From Verrucomicrobiota bacterium (GTDB lineage: Bacteria; Verrucomicrobiota; Verrucomicrobiia; Opitutales; Opitutaceae): a stretch of DNA of 7,505 nt. This document shows, piece after piece, positions 5,656-7,505 of this stretch (position 1 is its first letter; each line of letters begins with the position of its first letter). Below the pieces are notes generated by a model. The model was not told the DNA's origin, ran no database searches, and saw nothing but the letters and a program-made list of their open reading frames with translations. The stretch spans positions 1 through 7,505 of the forward strand of contig JAURJO010000346.1 of the NCBI GenBank assembly GCA_030832235.1, read 5' to 3'. Made by a program: the position numbers and the translations under genes.

Positions 5656-6855
5656 ATGTCCAACCGGCCACGGTTCTACGACGCCCTGCTGAGGGATCAC
5701 CTGGCCCGCCATCGCCAGATGGCGCTGGTGAGCGGCCCGCGACAGGTGGGGAAAACGACCGCCTGCCGTGCGGTGGCGGATGCTTACCTGAATTGGGATA
5801 ATATGGATGAACGACGCCTGCTGTTGAAGGGCCCGGCGGCGATAGCGACCGCGGTCGGGCTCGATCGTCTCCGCGCCAGACCGCCGGTGGCGGTGATCGA
5901 TGAATTGCACAAGCACTCCAAGTGGAAGGGGCTCTTGAAGGGACTCTTCGACACCTATGGTGACCGGGCGAAGTGGATCGTCACCGGCAGTTCCCGGTTG
6001 GATGTGTTTCGGCGTGGCGGTGACAGTTTGATGGGCCGGTACCTGCTTTACCGGGTGCACCCGTGGTCCGTCGCCGAGTGCCTGCGGCCGGAGATCACCG
6101 AGAAGGCCATCCGCCCTCCCCGTGAGATCGACGAGGACGATTGGCGCGCCCTGGTGGTGCACGGCGGTTTTCCGGAGCCTTTCCTGAAGCGAGACCCTCG
6201 GTTCACCAACCGCTGGCGCTCGCTGCGCCACGAACAGCTTTCCAAGGAAGATCTGCGCGATGTGACGCGAGTGCAGGAACTGGGGGCGATCGAGGTCCTG
6301 ATGCGGGTGCTCGAGGAACTCAGCGCGCAGCAGTTGGTTTATTCCAATCTGGCCACCGAGATCGGCGTCGCGGTGGACACCATACGTAGGTGGATAGATC
6401 TTCTCGGCAGGCTGCACCTGGGTTTTCTCGTCCGGCCTTGGTTTAGAAACGTAACCAAATCCCTGCGGAAGGAGCCCAAGTGGTTTTTGCGGGACTGGTC
6501 GGGCATCGCCGATGAAGGGGCAAGGGCGGAAACCTTGGTCGCGTGCCACCTGCTGAAAGCCACCGAGGGGTGGACCGATCTCGGGTTGGGGCACTACGAA
6601 CTCCGCTATCTCCGGGATAAACTGAAGCGGGAGGTCGACTTTGTCGTCGTGCGGGACGGGAAGCCCTGGTTCCTGGTGGAGGTGAAAAAGGCGGACGCAA
6701 ACCTGTCACCGGCCCTCGCCCACTTCCAGGCGCAGACCGGTGCCGAACACGCCTTTCAGGTCGTGCTCGATCTTCCGTACGAAGAGGCGAATTGCTTCGC
6801 GCACCGGAAGCCCATCGTCGTGCCGGCTAAGACCTTTCTCAGCCAGTTGCTGTGA
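5656..6855 (+). CDS. AAA ATPase with DUF4143 domain (COG1373 type)
   Basis: Protein of 399 residues, normal length for the predicted AAA+ ATPases of the AAA_14 plus DUF4143 architecture; the cellular role of the family is poorly defined. The ATPase domain (about 15-145) has Walker A GPRQVGKTT (27-35), Walker B PVAVIDE (77-83), a sensor-type strand VTGSSR (109-114), and the family-typical GRYLLYRVHPWSVAE (127-141). The middle (about 205-262) looks like a winged-helix segment, with LATEIGVAVDTIRRWIDLL. The C-terminal DUF4143 region (about 265-399) carries a restriction-endonuclease-like set: E292, D328 in EVDFVVV and E342-V-K344 in FLVEVKK. All residues of a PD-(D/E)XK-like site appear present, although nuclease activity is not established for the family. 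There is no signal peptide or membrane segment. The gene has its own operator array and a strong ribosome binding site, unlike its neighbours. Family members are often sporadic and horizontally spread, so this may be an acquired gene; no mobile element borders it. Confidence 0.92.
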   Translation: MSNRPRFYDALLRDHLARHRQMALVSGPRQVGKTTACRAVADAYLNWDNMDERRLLLKGPAAIATAVGLDRLRARPPVAVIDELHKHSKWKGLLKGLFDTYGDRAKWIVTGSSRLDVFRRGGDSLMGRYLLYRVHPWSVAECLRPEITEKAIRPPREIDEDDWRALVVHGGFPEPFLKRDPRFTNRWRSLRHEQLSKEDLRDVTRVQELGAIEVLMRVLEELSAQQLVYSNLATEIGVAVDTIRRWIDLLGRLHLGFLVRPWFRNVTKSLRKEPKWFLRDWSGIADEGARAETLVACHLLKATEGWTDLGLGHYELRYLRDKLKREVDFVVVRDGKPWFLVEVKKADANLSPALAHFQAQTGAEHAFQVVLDLPYEEANCFAHRKPIVVPAKTFLSQLL

Positions 6856-6861
6856 AAAGTC

Positions 6862-6887
6862 CCCGCGGGTAGGTGCGTCGCCGCGGG
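6862..6887 (+). terminator. GC hairpin just after the ATPase gene
   Basis: CCCGCGG (6862-6868) and CCGCGGG (6881-6887) form a perfect 7-bp stem with a 12-nt loop, starting 6 nt after the ATPase stop codon. An alternative pairing uses CCCCGCG (6861-6867) with CGCGGGG (6890-6896). No T-run follows, so it may protect the transcript end or help termination rather than act as a standard terminator. Confidence 0.35.
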
Positions 6888-6898
6888 AGCGCGGGGCA

Positions 6899-6943
6899 CG
6901 CGCGCGGGAAATTGCCGGTTGAACGCGCGCGCGCGCCTTCTTT
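6899..6943 (+). terminator. Alternating CG stem followed by a pyrimidine run
   Basis: CGCGCGCG (6899-6906) can pair with part of the 13-nt CG alternation at 6924-6936 across a loop of about 17 nt or more, and CTTCTTT follows (6937-6943). This is the closest thing to a stem plus T-rich tail downstream of the ATPase gene. The T-run is interrupted, and alternating CG tracts pair in several registers, so the call is tentative. Confidence 0.3.
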
Positions 6944-7011
6944 GATCACGGTTCGCGGCGCCCGCATCGGGCCGTTTCAACTCCACGCCATCCTCCGCCA
7001 CTCTTTCCCAC

Positions 7012-7505
7012 ATGCCCAATCCCTGGACCGGAAAAGGAAATCCCTACACCCGCGAGGAGGTGCGTGCGCGCCTCCAAGCCACGCTCGATAAAGGCAAGGC
7101 GATCATCGCCGCCGGCGCGGGCACCGGCATCAGCGCCAAGTTCATCGAGAAGGGCGGCGCCGACCTCATCATCATCTACAACAGCGGCCGATTCCGCATG
7201 ATGGGCCACGGCTCCACCGCCGGCATGATGGCTTACGGCGACGCCAACGCCATCGCCATGGAGATCGGCGAGTACGAGGTGCTGCCCGTCGTGGAGGAAG
7301 TCCCCGTGATCTGCGGCGTGCACGCCACCGATCCCCGCCGCCGCATGTGGCACTGGCTCGGCAAGGTGAAGGAGATGGGCTTCTCCGGCGTGAACAATTT
7401 CCCCACCCACACCATCGTCGACGGACATTTCCGCGGCGTGCTCGAGGAGACCGGGATGAGCGTGCGCAAGGAGTACGAGATGGTCGCCCTCGCGCGAAAG
7501 ATGGA
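7012..7505 (+). CDS. PEP-hydrolase/TIM-barrel family protein (3'-partial)
   Basis: The first 164 codons of a gene that continues beyond the right edge. The protein resembles the phosphoenolpyruvate hydrolase family (Pfam PEP_hydrolase type, COG5564), a TIM-barrel fold. The family name refers to a PEP-mutase-related activity that is not established for most members. Diagnostic stretches are GNPYTREEV (9-17), IIAAGAGTGISAKFIEKGGA (31-50), DLIIIYNSGRFRMMGHGS (51-68), YGDANAIAMEIGEYEVLPVV (75-94), TDPRRRM (106-112) and GFSGVNNFPT (123-132). The protein is cytoplasmic, with no signal peptide. The ATG at 7012 fits the family N-terminus, although no Shine-Dalgarno is visible. It follows the ATPase gene on the same strand by 156 bp, across hairpin structures, so co-transcription is unlikely. 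Whether a partner gene, such as the Tm-1-like ATP-binding protein often linked with this family, follows cannot be seen. Confidence 0.9.
   Translation, partial: MPNPWTGKGNPYTREEVRARLQATLDKGKAIIAAGAGTGISAKFIEKGGADLIIIYNSGRFRMMGHGSTAGMMAYGDANAIAMEIGEYEVLPVVEEVPVICGVHATDPRRRMWHWLGKVKEMGFSGVNNFPTHTIVDGHFRGVLEETGMSVRKEYEMVALARKM

Noticed and set aside
5638..6594. A 318-codon minus-strand frame opposite the ATPase gene
   Set aside because: It has no recognisable motif, and the plus strand has complete ATPase motifs and a ribosome binding site. This is a shadow frame.
6946..7428. A 160-codon histidine/alanine-rich minus-strand frame
   Set aside because: It is antisense to clear PEP-hydrolase-family motifs on the plus strand, which run off the window edge.

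Overview
This 7.5 kb window is GC-rich chromosomal DNA. The protein set is a large TonB-dependent receptor with no SusD partner in view, a cation diffusion facilitator, a free-standing ACT-domain protein, a secreted DUF3299-type protein, a DUF4143 ATPase and a PEP-hydrolase-family protein. Together with the style of the proteins this suggests a Gram-negative Verrucomicrobiota bacterium, most likely Opitutaceae. The lineage is an inference from protein resemblance; no rRNA or other marker gene is present. Most genes lack a clear Shine-Dalgarno sequence. The exception is the ATPase gene.

Layout, left to right. Positions 1-3116 (minus) hold a TonB-dependent outer-membrane receptor with a complete N-terminus; its last residues lie beyond the left edge. 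Positions 3255-4160 (minus) hold a CDF metal-efflux transporter transcribed towards the receptor. A short divergent intergenic region separates it from an ACT-domain protein at 4271-4726 (plus). That gene converges on a DUF3299-like secreted protein at 4747-5298 (minus), and the two stop codons lie in opposite arms of one 8-bp inverted repeat. A 357-bp non-coding stretch follows, ending in an unusual AT-rich array of three 12-bp half-sites spaced exactly 16 bp apart. This array lies just ahead of a well-placed ribosome binding site and a 399-residue AAA/DUF4143 ATPase with a PD-(D/E)XK-like C-terminal motif set (5656-6855, plus). After a GC-rich spacer with hairpins and a CG-alternating tract, the 5' part of a PEP-hydrolase/TIM-barrel family gene runs off the right edge (7012-7505, plus).

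The genes do not form one pathway. They look like independent transcription units in mixed orientations: envelope uptake and export functions on the left, a small amino-acid-sensing module in the middle, and a probably mobile, separately controlled ATPase between housekeeping genes on the right. The strongest candidate for something undescribed is the alternating half-site operator array at 5593-5636. I saw no CRISPR array, insertion sequence, tRNA or rRNA.
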